Positions 33,303 through 42,400 of a stretch of 64,000 nucleotides of DNA are shown in pieces; the stretch's first letter is position 1, and every line of letters begins with the position of its first letter. A model generated the notes under the pieces. The model saw only the letters and a program-made list of their open reading frames with translations. It did not search any database and was not told the DNA's origin. The stretch is taken from contig NZ_LQZT01000048.1 in the NCBI RefSeq assembly GCF_001703635.1, positions 1-64,000 of the forward strand. The letters run 5' to 3'. Position numbers and translations under genes: made by a program. Source of the stretch: Parahoeflea olei (GTDB lineage Bacteria; Pseudomonadota; Alphaproteobacteria; Rhizobiales; Rhizobiaceae).

Positions 33303-33794
33303 CTAACTCAAGGCGTCGATTTCGTCGTCGGTGAGCGCGTCGGGGATCACCGTGACCGGAATCGGGAAGGCCGCGCCGCGTCCGGCGATGGAGGCGACCA
33401 GCGGGCCGGGGCCGTCCTTGGCGGAGCCCGCGGCCAGCACCAGGATGGCGATGTCCTGGTCTTCCTCGATGACGGCGTGGATCTCTTCGGTGGTCTTGCC
33501 CTCGCGGATCACCACTTCGGGATCGATGCCGATGATCTGGCGCATCTTCTCGCTGGCCTTGGCGAGCGTGGCTTCGGCCTCTTCCCGGGCCTCGGCGCGC
33601 ATGATTTCCTCGACGCCCAGCCAGTGCTGGAAATCGCCCGGCTCGATCACATAGACGAGAACCAGACCGCCGCCCGAATTGTAGGCACGCATGCCCGCAT
33701 AGCGCATGGCGCGCTCGCATTCCGGCGTGTCGTCGATGACCGCGAGGAACTTGCGCCGGTGGCCGGCTTCGCGTGAGCGTCTTCTTGATACCAT
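33303..33794 (-). CDS. Universal stress protein (UspA family)
   Basis: A 163-residue Rossmann-like USP domain: KFLAVIDDTPECERAMRYAGMRAYNSGGGLVLVYVIEP at the N-terminus and a later ILVLAAGSAKDGPGPLVASIAGRGAAFPIPVTVIP. The latter replaces the canonical G-2x-G-9x-G-S/T ATP loop with a variant, so ATP binding is uncertain. It starts with a basic extension (MVSRRRSREAGHRRK). Conserved between trpS and nfu in rhizobia. Confidence 0.9.
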   Translation of the reverse strand: MVSRRRSREAGHRRKFLAVIDDTPECERAMRYAGMRAYNSGGGLVLVYVIEPGDFQHWLGVEEIMRAEAREEAEATLAKASEKMRQIIGIDPEVVIREGKTTEEIHAVIEEDQDIAILVLAAGSAKDGPGPLVASIAGRGAAFPIPVTVIPDALTDDEIDALS

Positions 33795-33841
33795 GCGCGG
33801 GACAATGCCATCAGTTCGGGTTTGCCCGCAAGGCCGTTTTT

Positions 33842-33863
33842 GCGGCGGCCCGCGGGCCGCCGC
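33842..33863. repeat. Perfect 22-bp palindrome between trpS and usp
   Basis: Self-complementary GC run (two 11-bp halves, first half GCGGCGGCCCG), 18 nt downstream of the trpS stop. It is flanked by TTTTT on the plus-strand left side, so a minus-strand transcript reads the stem followed by AAAAA, not a U-run. It is a structural hairpin rather than a classical terminator. Confidence 0.75.
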
Positions 33864-33880
33864 CTGGCCCGGGCCGGCTC

Positions 33881-34942
33881 CTAGAGGAAGCCGATGATCT
33901 CGCGGACGTCCGCCATGGTCTTTTCGGCAATCGCGTTGGCGCGGCCGCTGCCCTCGCGCAGGATCGCGTCGATATGGCTCGGATCGGCCATCAGCCGCTG
34001 CATCTCGGCCGTGATCGGCTCGAGCACCTGCACGGCCAGATCGGCGTGCGCCGGCTTGAACACCGAGAACTGCTGCCCGCCATATTCATCGAGCACCTGC
34101 TGGCGGGTCTTGTCGCTGAGCGCGGCATAGATGCCGACCAGGTTCTGCGCCTCGGGCCGGCCTTCGAGTTCGTCCAGGGATTCGGGCAGCGGCGCGGGGT
34201 CGGTCTTGGCCTTGCGGATCTTGCGGCCGATGGTTTCGGCATCGTCGGTCATGTTGATGCGCGACAGGTCGGACGGGTCCGACTTCGACATCTTCTTGGT
34301 GCCGTCGCGCAGGCTCATCACCCGCGGGGCCGGGCCCTCGATCAGCGGCTCGGTCATGGGGAAATAGCCGGACACCTTTTCCTCGCCGACCATCATGTCG
34401 ACACCGAGCCCAGAGGCCTTGATGCGCGCGGAGAAGTCGATGTTGAACTTCTGGGCGATGTCGCGGGTCAGTTCGAGATGCTGCTTCTGGTCGTCGCCGA
34501 CCGGCACATGGGTGGCGCGGTAGAGCAGGATGTCGGCGGCCATCAGGCTCGGATAGGCGAGCAGGCCGAGCGAGGCGTTCTCGCGGTCCTTGCCGGCCTT
34601 GTCCTTGAACTGGGTCATCCGGTTCATCCAGCCGATGCGGGCGACGCAGTTGAAGATCCAGGCCAGTTCGGCATGGGCGGGAACCGCGGACTGGTTGAAG
34701 ACGATGTGCTTGACCGGGTCGATGCCCGCGGCAATGAACGCGGCGGCGATCGAGCGGGTCTGGGCCTTGAGGTCCTCATGGACAAGCTGGGCGGTGATCG
34801 AGTGCATGTCGACCACGCAGAAGATGCACTCGTGCTTTTCCTGAAGCGCCACGAATTTGCGGATGGCGCCGAGATAATTGCCCAGATGCAGATTGCCTGT
34901 CGGCTGGACACCGGAGAAGACGAGAGGTTTGAAAGTGCTCAT
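33881..34942 (-). CDS. trpS: Tryptophanyl-tRNA synthetase
   Basis: Class I synthetase of 353 residues charging tRNA-Trp. The HIGH-type motif is in SGVQPTGNLHLGNYLGAIR, and the KMSKS loop in RDGTKKMSKSDPSDLSRI is intact. ATG 34942 is chosen; the longer in-frame reading is antisense-like. It lies downstream of murJ with an 89-bp gap. Confidence 0.97.
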   Translation of the reverse strand: MSTFKPLVFSGVQPTGNLHLGNYLGAIRKFVALQEKHECIFCVVDMHSITAQLVHEDLKAQTRSIAAAFIAAGIDPVKHIVFNQSAVPAHAELAWIFNCVARIGWMNRMTQFKDKAGKDRENASLGLLAYPSLMAADILLYRATHVPVGDDQKQHLELTRDIAQKFNIDFSARIKASGLGVDMMVGEEKVSGYFPMTEPLIEGPAPRVMSLRDGTKKMSKSDPSDLSRINMTDDAETIGRKIRKAKTDPAPLPESLDELEGRPEAQNLVGIYAALSDKTRQQVLDEYGGQQFSVFKPAHADLAVQVLEPITAEMQRLMADPSHIDAILREGSGRANAIAEKTMADVREIIGFL

Positions 34943-35031
34943 GAGTTCGGATCCGGGGGCTGGTGGAGGGCCTTGTTTTCGCGCCGAGGCTGGGAACGCT
35001 GGGGGGCTGATAGCGCGCCGGTGACGCCGCA

Positions 35032-36633
35032 TCAAGCGGCATTTTCGTCGCCGGGCGGTGGCGACGGCTGTTTCGGCCTGCGCTTCAGGCTGCGCGTGAC
35101 CTGGCGGAAATCGGCGGCCCCGGTGCCGAAGGCGAGCAGGAAATAGACCGCCGCGCCGGCGCCGGTGAGCACCGCCAGCGCCAGGATCCGCTCGATCAGC
35201 GATCCGCCGCGACCGAGCCACGGGGCGAGCCAGGTCGCACCGTAGTAAAGGGCAAGCCCCATCAGCCCGGCCGAGAGCACCAGAAGCGGAATGCGCTTCA
35301 GGAGCGCGCTGTCGCGGCCCCAGTGGCCGCGCCTGACGAGCACCGAAAACAGGAGAGCGGCGTTGATCCAGCCTGCGGTCGCCGAGGCGATGGCGATGCC
35401 GGGTGCGCCCATCGACGGAAACAGGAGGAGTGCCGTGGAAATGTTCACCGCCACGGAGATCGCGGCGAAGATCATCGGCGTGCGCGTGTCCTCGCGGGCG
35501 AAATAGCCCGGCGTGAAAGCCTTGATCAGCACGAAGGCGGGCAGGCCGAGCGCGAAGATCGACAGGATGGTGGAGACCAGGTGCGTGTCGGTGGCAGTGA
35601 AGGCGCCGCGCTCGTAGAGCACCCGCACGATCGGCTCGGAAATGACGATCAGCGCGGCGGCGGCCGGCAGCGTGAGAAACAGGGTGAACTCGACCGACCG
35701 GTTCTGCAGATGCGCGGCCTCGGTCTCGTTGCCGCCCTTGAGCGCGCGCGACAGTTCCGGCAGCAGCACGATCGCCACCGCGATGCCGACCACGCCGAGC
35801 GGCAACTGGTAAAAGCGGTCGGCCTGGGCCAGCGCCGGCACCGCCCGGTCCTGCCCCGAGGCGATCGCCGTGCCGATCAGCGTGTTGATCTGGGTGATGC
35901 CGCCGGTGATGGCGGCGGGCGCGGCAAGCCAGAGCAGCCGCTTGACATTGGCGGTCAGCCGCGGCCGGCGGAAGCGCACGCGGATGCCGGCACGGCGGGC
36001 GGCAAACCAGACGATGCCGAGCTGCACCAGACCCGCCGCCAGCACGCCCCAGGCGAGATCGTAGCCGATGGCGAGTTCGTCGCGGCCCTCATGCCAGGCC
36101 CAGGCCAGCACCCCGATCAGGATGATGTTGAGGAACACCGGGGCGATCGCCGCGGCAAAATAGCGCCTGAGCGAATTGAGCATGCCGGCCATCATGGCGC
36201 CGAGCGACATGCACATGAGATAGGGGAACATGATCAGCGCCAGATTGACCGTCAGGTCGAACTTGACGGGATCGTCGCGATAGCCCGGCGCGATGATGGT
36301 GGCGACGAGAACCGGCATCGCCAGCTGCATGGCGATGGTGATCACGATCAGCACCGTGAACAGGAAGCCGAACACCTCTTCGGAAAACCGCCGCGCGCCA
36401 TCCAGCCCGCCTGCCTCGATCTCCTTGGCGAACAGCGGGATGAAGGCGGAATTGAACGCGCCTTCGGCGAACAGGCGACGGAAGGTGTTGGGAAACTGGA
36501 AGGCGGCGTAGAAGGCGCCGGCGACCGGCCCGGTGCCAAGCGCCGCGGCCATCAGCATTTCCCGCCCGAAGCCGAAGATGCGGCTTGCGAGCGTGGCAGC
36601 ACCCACGCCCATGAACTTGGAAACCAGGCTCAT
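35032..36633 (-). CDS. murJ: Lipid II flippase MurJ
   Basis: Peptidoglycan lipid II flippase of 533 residues with about 14 predicted membrane segments (MOP exporter superfamily). The start SLVSKFMGVGAATLASRIFGFGREMLMAAALGTG and FRRLFAEGAFNSAFIPLF are family signatures with the essential arginines. The start overlaps the glnD stop as ATGA, a glnD-murJ coupling typical of Rhizobiales. Confidence 0.96.
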   Translation of the reverse strand: MSLVSKFMGVGAATLASRIFGFGREMLMAAALGTGPVAGAFYAAFQFPNTFRRLFAEGAFNSAFIPLFAKEIEAGGLDGARRFSEEVFGFLFTVLIVITIAMQLAMPVLVATIIAPGYRDDPVKFDLTVNLALIMFPYLMCMSLGAMMAGMLNSLRRYFAAAIAPVFLNIILIGVLAWAWHEGRDELAIGYDLAWGVLAAGLVQLGIVWFAARRAGIRVRFRRPRLTANVKRLLWLAAPAAITGGITQINTLIGTAIASGQDRAVPALAQADRFYQLPLGVVGIAVAIVLLPELSRALKGGNETEAAHLQNRSVEFTLFLTLPAAAALIVISEPIVRVLYERGAFTATDTHLVSTILSIFALGLPAFVLIKAFTPGYFAREDTRTPMIFAAISVAVNISTALLLFPSMGAPGIAIASATAGWINAALLFSVLVRRGHWGRDSALLKRIPLLVLSAGLMGLALYYGATWLAPWLGRGGSLIERILALAVLTGAGAAVYFLLAFGTGAADFRQVTRSLKRRPKQPSPPPGDENAA

Positions 36634-39473
36634 GCAGAGGCCTTCCGCTCGCGCCGCGCCGACCCGTGCGGGGCGATCATGCCGGGGGGCATGTTGTCAC
36701 GCAGCTCATCCGCCTCCTTGCCGAGCACCGCCTTCAGGCGGGCGACGATGTTGAGCTTGCGGTTGTCGTTGGTGATCTTCTGGCCCACCAGATCGCGCAC
36801 ATAGAAAGTGTCGACCACCTTTTCGCCGAAGGTGGTGATGTGCGCGGAGGCGATGTCGAGCGACAGGTCCGAGAGCACCGAGGCCACCTCGGAGAGAAGG
36901 CCGGGGCGGTCGAGGCATTCGATCTCGATCAGGGTGAACTTGTTCGACAGCGTGTTGGAGATCGTCACCTGCGGCTTGACGATGAACGGACGCTGCTTGC
37001 GCTTGCCGCGGGTCTTGCGGGCGATCACCTCGGGAATATGCGCGCGGCCGGCCAGCACGTCCTCGATCATGCGGCCGATCGAGGCGCCGCGCCTCAGCTC
37101 GTCCTCGTCGTCGGGCAGTTCGCGGTTGATGAGGATGGTGTCGAGCGCGCGGCCATCGGAGGTGGTGAACACCTGCGCATCGGCGATGTTGGCGCCGGCG
37201 GCGGCGCAGGCGCCGGTGACGATCGACAGCAGCCGCGGGTGGTCGGGCGACAGCAGCGTGATTTCGGTGATGGCATGGAAGGCGTTGGTGCGCACCATGG
37301 TGGCGAGCTGCTTCTTCGCGCGATCGGCCTCGCGGATGAATTCGGCGTGGCGCACCTGTTCCTCGAGCGCCACGGCGAGCAGATAAGGCTCGTAATGCAG
37401 CTTCACATAGGCCTTGCGTTCCTTTTCCGTCCAGTCCGCCAGCGCCTCCGACAGCGCCGCGCGGGCGTGCTCCGTGCGCTGCTTGCGCGAGACTTCGGAG
37501 AAGCCGCCCGACAGCATCAGTTCGGTCTCGTAGTAGAGCGTGCGCAGAAGCTGGCCCTTCCAGCCGTTCCACACGCCCGGGCCCACGGCGCGGATGTCGC
37601 TGACCGAGAGCACCAGCAGCATCTTCAGGCGCTCAAGCGTGCGCACCTTCTCGGCGAAATCGGTAATCGTCTTGCGGTCGTTGAGATCGCGCGTCTGCGA
37701 GACCATCGACATGGTCAGGTGGTCCTCGATCAGCCAGGCCACGAGTTCGGTCTGCTTGGGCGAGAGCCCGAGCCGCGGGCAGAGCTTGCGCGCGACGCGC
37801 GCGCCGGCGATGGAATGATCCTCCGGCCGCCCCTTGGCGATGTCGTGCAGGAAGACGGCGACATAGAGCGCCTCGCGCTCCTCGATGCCGGGCATGATCT
37901 TGGAGGCAAGCGGATGTTCGCGCGTCTCCTCGCCCTTGTCGATGCCCGACAGCACCGAGACGGTGCGGATCAGGTGCTCGTCGACGGTGTAGTGATGATA
38001 CATGTTGAACTGCATCATCGAGACGATCTTGCCGAATTCGGGAATGAAGCGGCCGAGCAGGCCTGCCTCGTTCATGCGCCTCAAGATGATCGCGGGCTGG
38101 CGCTTGGAGGTCAGGATCGACAGGAACAGCCGGTTGGCTTCCTCGTTCTCGCGCACCTCGGCATTGATCATCTTCAGCGAACGGGTCACGCGCTTGAGCG
38201 CATCGGGATGGAATTCCAGCTCGCGAATGTCGGCCAGATGAAACAGGCGGATGATGTTGACCGGATCGCGCTTGAAGACATCGGCGTCGGCGAGCGTGAT
38301 GCGCCCCTTGTCCTCGAGGAAGTCGAGCGTGCCGGGGATCTTGCGCGGGCGGTTGGCGAAGCGGCTGATGACGCCGGTCAGGCCCGGCGCCTGCTTGGCC
38401 TGCTGGTCCTCGAGCCCGGCGCAGAAGATGCGGGTGAGATCGCCCACGTCCTTGGCGACGAGGAAGTAGTGCTTCATGAAGCGCTCGACCGCCGACAGGC
38501 CGGGATGGTCCTGATAGCCGAGACCCGAGGCGATGTCGCGCTGGATGTCGAACGACAGCCGCTCCTCCGCCTTGCCGGTCAGGAAATGCATGTGGCAGCG
38601 CACCGCCCAGAGGAAATCCTCGGCCTTGAGGAACAGGTTGAACTCGCGGCGCGAAAGCACGCCCAGGCCCACCAGCTCCTCGGTGTTGCGGATGTGGTAG
38701 AAATATTTGGCGATCCAGAACAGCGTGTTGAGATCGCGCAACCCGCCCTTGCCTTCCTTGACATTGGGCTCGACCAGATAACGCGTGTCGCCGGCCTTGC
38801 GGTGGCGCTCGTCGCGCTCGGCGAGCTTTGCCGCGATGAATTCGGGGCCGCTGCCCTCCACCACCTCGGTGTCGAAGCGCGTGCCGAGTTCGGCAAACAG
38901 CGTGCGCTCGCCGCAGATGAAGCGGGCCTCGAGAATTGCGGTGCGGATGGTCATGTCGGAGCGCGACAGCCGGATGCATTCGTCGATGTTGCGGGTGGCG
39001 TGGCCGACTTTCAGGCCCATGTCCCACAGGATGTAGAGGATCCACTCGACGATCTGCTCGGTCCAGGGGGTGTTCTTGTAGGGCAGCACGAACAACAGGT
39101 CGATGTCGGACCCCGGCGCCAGCGTGCCGCGCCCGTAGCCGCCGACGGCGGTCACGGTCAGGTGCTCGGATTTGGACGGCCTGTCGACCCGGTAGACATG
39201 GGTCGAGGCATAATCATAGAGCGCCGTCGTGATCATGTCCTGCAGATGCGAGATCCGCGTGGCGCAGGCGGTGCCGCCGCCATCGTCGAACAGCATGGTG
39301 CGGGCGGTCTCGCGGCCTGCCGCATTGACCCGCTTGACCTCGGCCAGGACCTCCTGGCGCGCCTTGGTGCTGGCGCCCCCGTGCTTGGCGGCAATGGCGT
39401 CGAGCGATGCGCGCAGTTGCGCCGGATCGACAATCCGGCTGAGATCGAGGCGGTCTTCGGCGACATTGAGCAT
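36630..39473 (-). CDS. glnD: [Protein-PII] uridylyltransferase / uridylyl-removing enzyme
   Basis: Nitrogen sensor of 947 residues that uridylylates PII when glutamine is low and reverses it when high. The nucleotidyltransferase motif GGYGRGTLAPGSDIDLLF lies at 111-128, the HD hydrolase motif VAVFLHDIAKGRPEDHS near 515, and two C-terminal ACT domains sense glutamine (HAITEITLLSPDHPRLLSIV and FTLIEIECLDRPGLLSEVAS). Full length with all catalytic parts. It is the most upstream gene of the long minus-strand conserved block. Confidence 0.98.
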   Translation of the reverse strand: MLNVAEDRLDLSRIVDPAQLRASLDAIAAKHGGASTKARQEVLAEVKRVNAAGRETARTMLFDDGGGTACATRISHLQDMITTALYDYASTHVYRVDRPSKSEHLTVTAVGGYGRGTLAPGSDIDLLFVLPYKNTPWTEQIVEWILYILWDMGLKVGHATRNIDECIRLSRSDMTIRTAILEARFICGERTLFAELGTRFDTEVVEGSGPEFIAAKLAERDERHRKAGDTRYLVEPNVKEGKGGLRDLNTLFWIAKYFYHIRNTEELVGLGVLSRREFNLFLKAEDFLWAVRCHMHFLTGKAEERLSFDIQRDIASGLGYQDHPGLSAVERFMKHYFLVAKDVGDLTRIFCAGLEDQQAKQAPGLTGVISRFANRPRKIPGTLDFLEDKGRITLADADVFKRDPVNIIRLFHLADIRELEFHPDALKRVTRSLKMINAEVRENEEANRLFLSILTSKRQPAIILRRMNEAGLLGRFIPEFGKIVSMMQFNMYHHYTVDEHLIRTVSVLSGIDKGEETREHPLASKIMPGIEEREALYVAVFLHDIAKGRPEDHSIAGARVARKLCPRLGLSPKQTELVAWLIEDHLTMSMVSQTRDLNDRKTITDFAEKVRTLERLKMLLVLSVSDIRAVGPGVWNGWKGQLLRTLYYETELMLSGGFSEVSRKQRTEHARAALSEALADWTEKERKAYVKLHYEPYLLAVALEEQVRHAEFIREADRAKKQLATMVRTNAFHAITEITLLSPDHPRLLSIVTGACAAAGANIADAQVFTTSDGRALDTILINRELPDDEDELRRGASIGRMIEDVLAGRAHIPEVIARKTRGKRKQRPFIVKPQVTISNTLSNKFTLIEIECLDRPGLLSEVASVLSDLSLDIASAHITTFGEKVVDTFYVRDLVGQKITNDNRKLNIVARLKAVLGKEADELRDNMPPGMIAPHGSARRERKASA

Positions 39474-39583
39474 CAGTTCGGGTCCCGGTCACGGTCGGTC
39501 GTCAGGCGCCGGGCGCCTGGCCGCGGGTGCTATAACCTGTTTCGCGGCGAAACGACAGCCTCGGCCCGACGCCACTCCCCCGC

Positions 39584-41041
39584 TCAACTGTCGATCCGCT
39601 CGATGAACCAGTTGGTAAGCCGGGTCCAGACCTCGTCCTTTTCGGCGGCGTCCTCCACCCCGTGCTCGAGATTGGGGTTGTCGTTGACCTCGATGACGAA
39701 CACGCCCTCGTCGGTTTCCTTGAGGTCGACGCCATAGAGCCCGTCGCCCACCGAACAGGCGGCGCGCAGGCCGGTGTCGAGCACCAGCGGCGGCACCTGG
39801 GCGAGCGAGAACGACTTGAAGCCGCCCTCGAGCGGCTTGCCGCCGGTGTCGTGCTTGACGATCTGCCAGTGCTTCTTGGCCATCAGGTACTGCACCGCGA
39901 ACAGCGGCTTGCCGCCGAGCACGCCGATCCGCCAGTCGAATTTGGTGGGCATGAATTTCTGCGCGATCAGCACCTCGGAATCATGCAGCCAGGCGCCGGC
40001 CAGCTCCTTCAGCTCCTCCATGGTGGCGACCTTGGCGACGCCGCGGGAGAACGAGGAATCGGGCACCTTGAGCACCATCGGGAACCCCAGCAGATCCGCC
40101 GCGCGCTGGAAATCCTCAGGTCCGATCAGCATCACCGTTTCGGGCACCTTGATGCCGTTCGACGACATCAGTTCGTCGAGATAGACCTTGTTGGTGCAGC
40201 GGATCATCGACACCGGATCGTCGATCACCGGCATGCCTTCCTGCTGGGCGCGGCGGGCGAAGCGGTAGGTGTGGTTGGAGATCGAGGTGGTCTCGCGGAT
40301 GAACAGCGCATCGAAATTGGCGAGCCGCGGCAGGTCCTTGCGGTTGATCGGCTCGACCGAGACGCCCATCCGCGCGGCGACCCGCGCCCAGTGCTTGAGG
40401 CTGTCGATCGACGAGGGCGGCAGCGCCTCGTTGGGGTCGACCAGGGTGGCGAAGGAATAGCGCGCCGGCGCGCGCGACTTGGCGTCCTTCCACTGCCGCC
40501 CGGTATAGCGCGCCATCGCCTGAAAGAAGATGTCGCGGTCGGCCTCGTCGAGCTTGCCGAGCGGCAACAGCCCGATCTTGGCGATCGAGACCCAGTCGCC
40601 GGGCTTCAGCGTGAGTTCGAGGATCGGCGCGCGGAACCAGTCGAACAAAAGCCGGCAGAAACGCTCGAGCCGCGCGTCGGTGCTGGTGCCGAAGAACACC
40701 CGGAGCCGCGCCGGCAGCGGCGGCTCGGCATGGGCGCGGACCGACTTGTTGAGTGCATCCTCGAGCTCGGGAATGGCGTTCTCGTAAAGCTTGCGCGCCG
40801 ACAGGTCGATCAGCGTCTCGACCGAGGGAATCACCCGCTGGCCGCGCGCGGCGGCGAGCAGCGAGGCATAATAGCCGCGGCTCTGATAGGCGTAGGAACG
40901 CGACAGGTTGATGATGTTGGGCCGCGCGCCGCGGAACATCTCCGGCCGGGCGAGATAGTCGCGGGTGGCGAGCACCTTGTGCTTGGTGGCGGCGTGATCG
41001 AACCGCGACAGCGCGGTCGAGAGAATGATCCAGTCAGACAT
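39584..41041 (-). CDS. RimK-like ATP-grasp ligase with RLAN N-terminal domain
   Basis: A 485-residue predicted peptide/amino-acid ligase. The N-terminal half (SDWIILSTALSRFDHAATKHKVLATRDYLARP, then ARPNIINLSRSYAYQSRGYYASLLAAARG) matches the RimK-associated RLAN domain. The C-terminal ATP-grasp part (about 265-480) has FPMVLKVPDSSFSRGVAK, QKFMPTKFDWRIGVLGGKPLFAVQYL and the metal-binding VIEVNDNPNLEHG. ATG 41041 overlaps the upstream GNAT-C39 gene by 8 bp, so the two are co-translated. Family members sit beside GNAT/C39 genes in many proteobacteria. The substrate is unknown; no precursor peptide gene was found nearby. This is not the ribosomal S6 glutamate ligase itself. Confidence 0.87.
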   Translation of the reverse strand: MSDWIILSTALSRFDHAATKHKVLATRDYLARPEMFRGARPNIINLSRSYAYQSRGYYASLLAAARGQRVIPSVETLIDLSARKLYENAIPELEDALNKSVRAHAEPPLPARLRVFFGTSTDARLERFCRLLFDWFRAPILELTLKPGDWVSIAKIGLLPLGKLDEADRDIFFQAMARYTGRQWKDAKSRAPARYSFATLVDPNEALPPSSIDSLKHWARVAARMGVSVEPINRKDLPRLANFDALFIRETTSISNHTYRFARRAQQEGMPVIDDPVSMIRCTNKVYLDELMSSNGIKVPETVMLIGPEDFQRAADLLGFPMVLKVPDSSFSRGVAKVATMEELKELAGAWLHDSEVLIAQKFMPTKFDWRIGVLGGKPLFAVQYLMAKKHWQIVKHDTGGKPLEGGFKSFSLAQVPPLVLDTGLRAACSVGDGLYGVDLKETDEGVFVIEVNDNPNLEHGVEDAAEKDEVWTRLTNWFIERIDS

Positions 41042-42146
41042 GGGGCGTCTTTCCCTTGATGAGCACGGCCGCGCGCAGGCCGGACCGGCCGAAGCGGGCA
41101 ATGCGGTCGAATACCGCGTAGGGCACGGGGATATCTGCGGCATCGGCGGCGGTCTCGTCGACCTCGTCCTCGACCCAGGGGTCGTGGACGAAGATGTGAC
41201 GGCCGTCATCGCCGTGGGCCAGCACCCAGTGGGGCACTTTCTTGCCCATCATCAGATAGCCGCTGACCAGCACGATGGCGACATGGCCCTCGGCGAGGCG
41301 CGCGCGCAGCCAGTCGAGCGTGAAGGCCTCGATGTGAACCGGGGTGGCGGCGGCGCGGACGCGACCCCGGAAATCCCTCTGCGCGAGCTCCATCACCCGG
41401 TGCTTTTCGGGATCGCGCACGGTTTCGAGAAACAGGAGGTCCTCGGTCGAGCACCAGACCTCGGGATCGAGCCCGTGGTCGCGCGCGACCATGGCGAGGC
41501 CGAAGGGTTCGCAGCCGCCCGGGCCCGAGAGCATGAACACCGTGGTGGCCTCGCGCCACAGCCGGATCTCCCACACGGGATCGAGGAAATCGGGGGAGCG
41601 GAACCGGGCCAGCGCCATCAGCAGGCAGGCCGCGCCGCAGGTGAAGTCGGTCGACTGCTCGTAGAAGGGAATCCGGAGCGCGGGCGTGTCGGAGCCGCGC
41701 AGCAGCTTTTCGAACCGCAGCGCCGCCATGCCGTCGGCATAATACTCGTCCACACGGCCGATCTTGCGGTAGCCCGCGCTGCGGTAGAGCGCGATCGCGG
41801 AGAGATTGTCCTCGCGCACCTCGAGCCGCAGGATGATCCGGTCGTGATCCATCGCCGCCTTCTCGGCGGCAGCCAGCAGCGCCCGGCCCAGTCCCCGGCC
41901 CGCATGGTCCGGCGCAACCGCCAGCGAATAGAGCCGCGCCAGCGCCGCGCCGGCCCGAAACAGGATCATGGCATATCCTGATATGCCTGTTTCCGATTCG
42001 GCGACCAGGGTTTCGGCGGTCGGGCGGTCGATCAGGGTTCGGAACGACCGCCGCGAGATGCGGTCGGAGGCAAACACCGCTTTCTCGATCGCGTCGAGAG
42101 CGTCGATGTCGGAGATGGTGGCTGGGCGAATCCGCGGTGCGGACAT
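41034..42146 (-). CDS. GNAT acetyltransferase-C39-like peptidase fusion
   Basis: A 370-residue two-domain protein. Residues about 1-155 are a GNAT domain (acetyl-CoA site LAVAPDHAGRGLGRALLAAAEKAA, then LEVREDNLSAIALYRSAGYRKIGRVDEYY). Residues about 160-370 are a papain-like C39-type peptidase with catalytic Cys in STDFTCGAACLLMAL, His in PHWVLAHGDDGRH and Asp in IFVHDPW. There is no membrane segment, unlike C39 bacteriocin exporters. It overlaps the RLAN-RimK gene, implying a joint peptide-processing or modification pathway (inference). ATG 42146. Confidence 0.87.
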   Translation of the reverse strand: MSAPRIRPATISDIDALDAIEKAVFASDRISRRSFRTLIDRPTAETLVAESETGISGYAMILFRAGAALARLYSLAVAPDHAGRGLGRALLAAAEKAAMDHDRIILRLEVREDNLSAIALYRSAGYRKIGRVDEYYADGMAALRFEKLLRGSDTPALRIPFYEQSTDFTCGAACLLMALARFRSPDFLDPVWEIRLWREATTVFMLSGPGGCEPFGLAMVARDHGLDPEVWCSTEDLLFLETVRDPEKHRVMELAQRDFRGRVRAAATPVHIEAFTLDWLRARLAEGHVAIVLVSGYLMMGKKVPHWVLAHGDDGRHIFVHDPWVEDEVDETAADAADIPVPYAVFDRIARFGRSGLRAAVLIKGKTPHV

Positions 42147-42203
42147 GAAAAATCCTGTGGGATCAGGTGACCAGGGCCGTTGCCGGCCTGCCTTTCAGGC
42201 GCG

Positions 42204-42221
42204 CAAATCATGTCTGATTTG
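42204..42221. promoter_or_regulatory. Palindromic operator-like site in a divergent promoter region
   Basis: Perfect 7-bp arms CAAATCA (42204-42210) and TGATTTG (42215-42221) with a 4-nt spacer. It lies in the 254-bp space between the divergent GNAT-C39 and EI24-like genes. An unidentified regulator site is an inference. Confidence 0.4.
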
Positions 42222-42400
42222 TGTCATCCTGTCACCGGCAGACACGCGATTTCGCAAAGCCCCGCAAGCGCGGTGGACGTTGACGGGCCGGGATGCGATA
42301 CCCACATGCATCGGGGCCGCAGGTCCCGGGCGCAGGACCGATCCGGGCCGCGGCACGCCCGCGCCACCCACCGCGCCGGACAGACGAAGGAACGCCATCC

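Noticed and set aside
39539..39553. 6-bp hairpin GTTTCG/CGAAAC between glnD and the RimK-like gene
   Set aside because: Short stem without U-run; too weak to call a terminator or operator.
36666..39737. Very long plus-strand frame opposite glnD
   Set aside because: Mirror of a high-GC gene's codon use; His/Gly/Asp/Arg-rich and family-less, while glnD on the other strand has all catalytic motifs.
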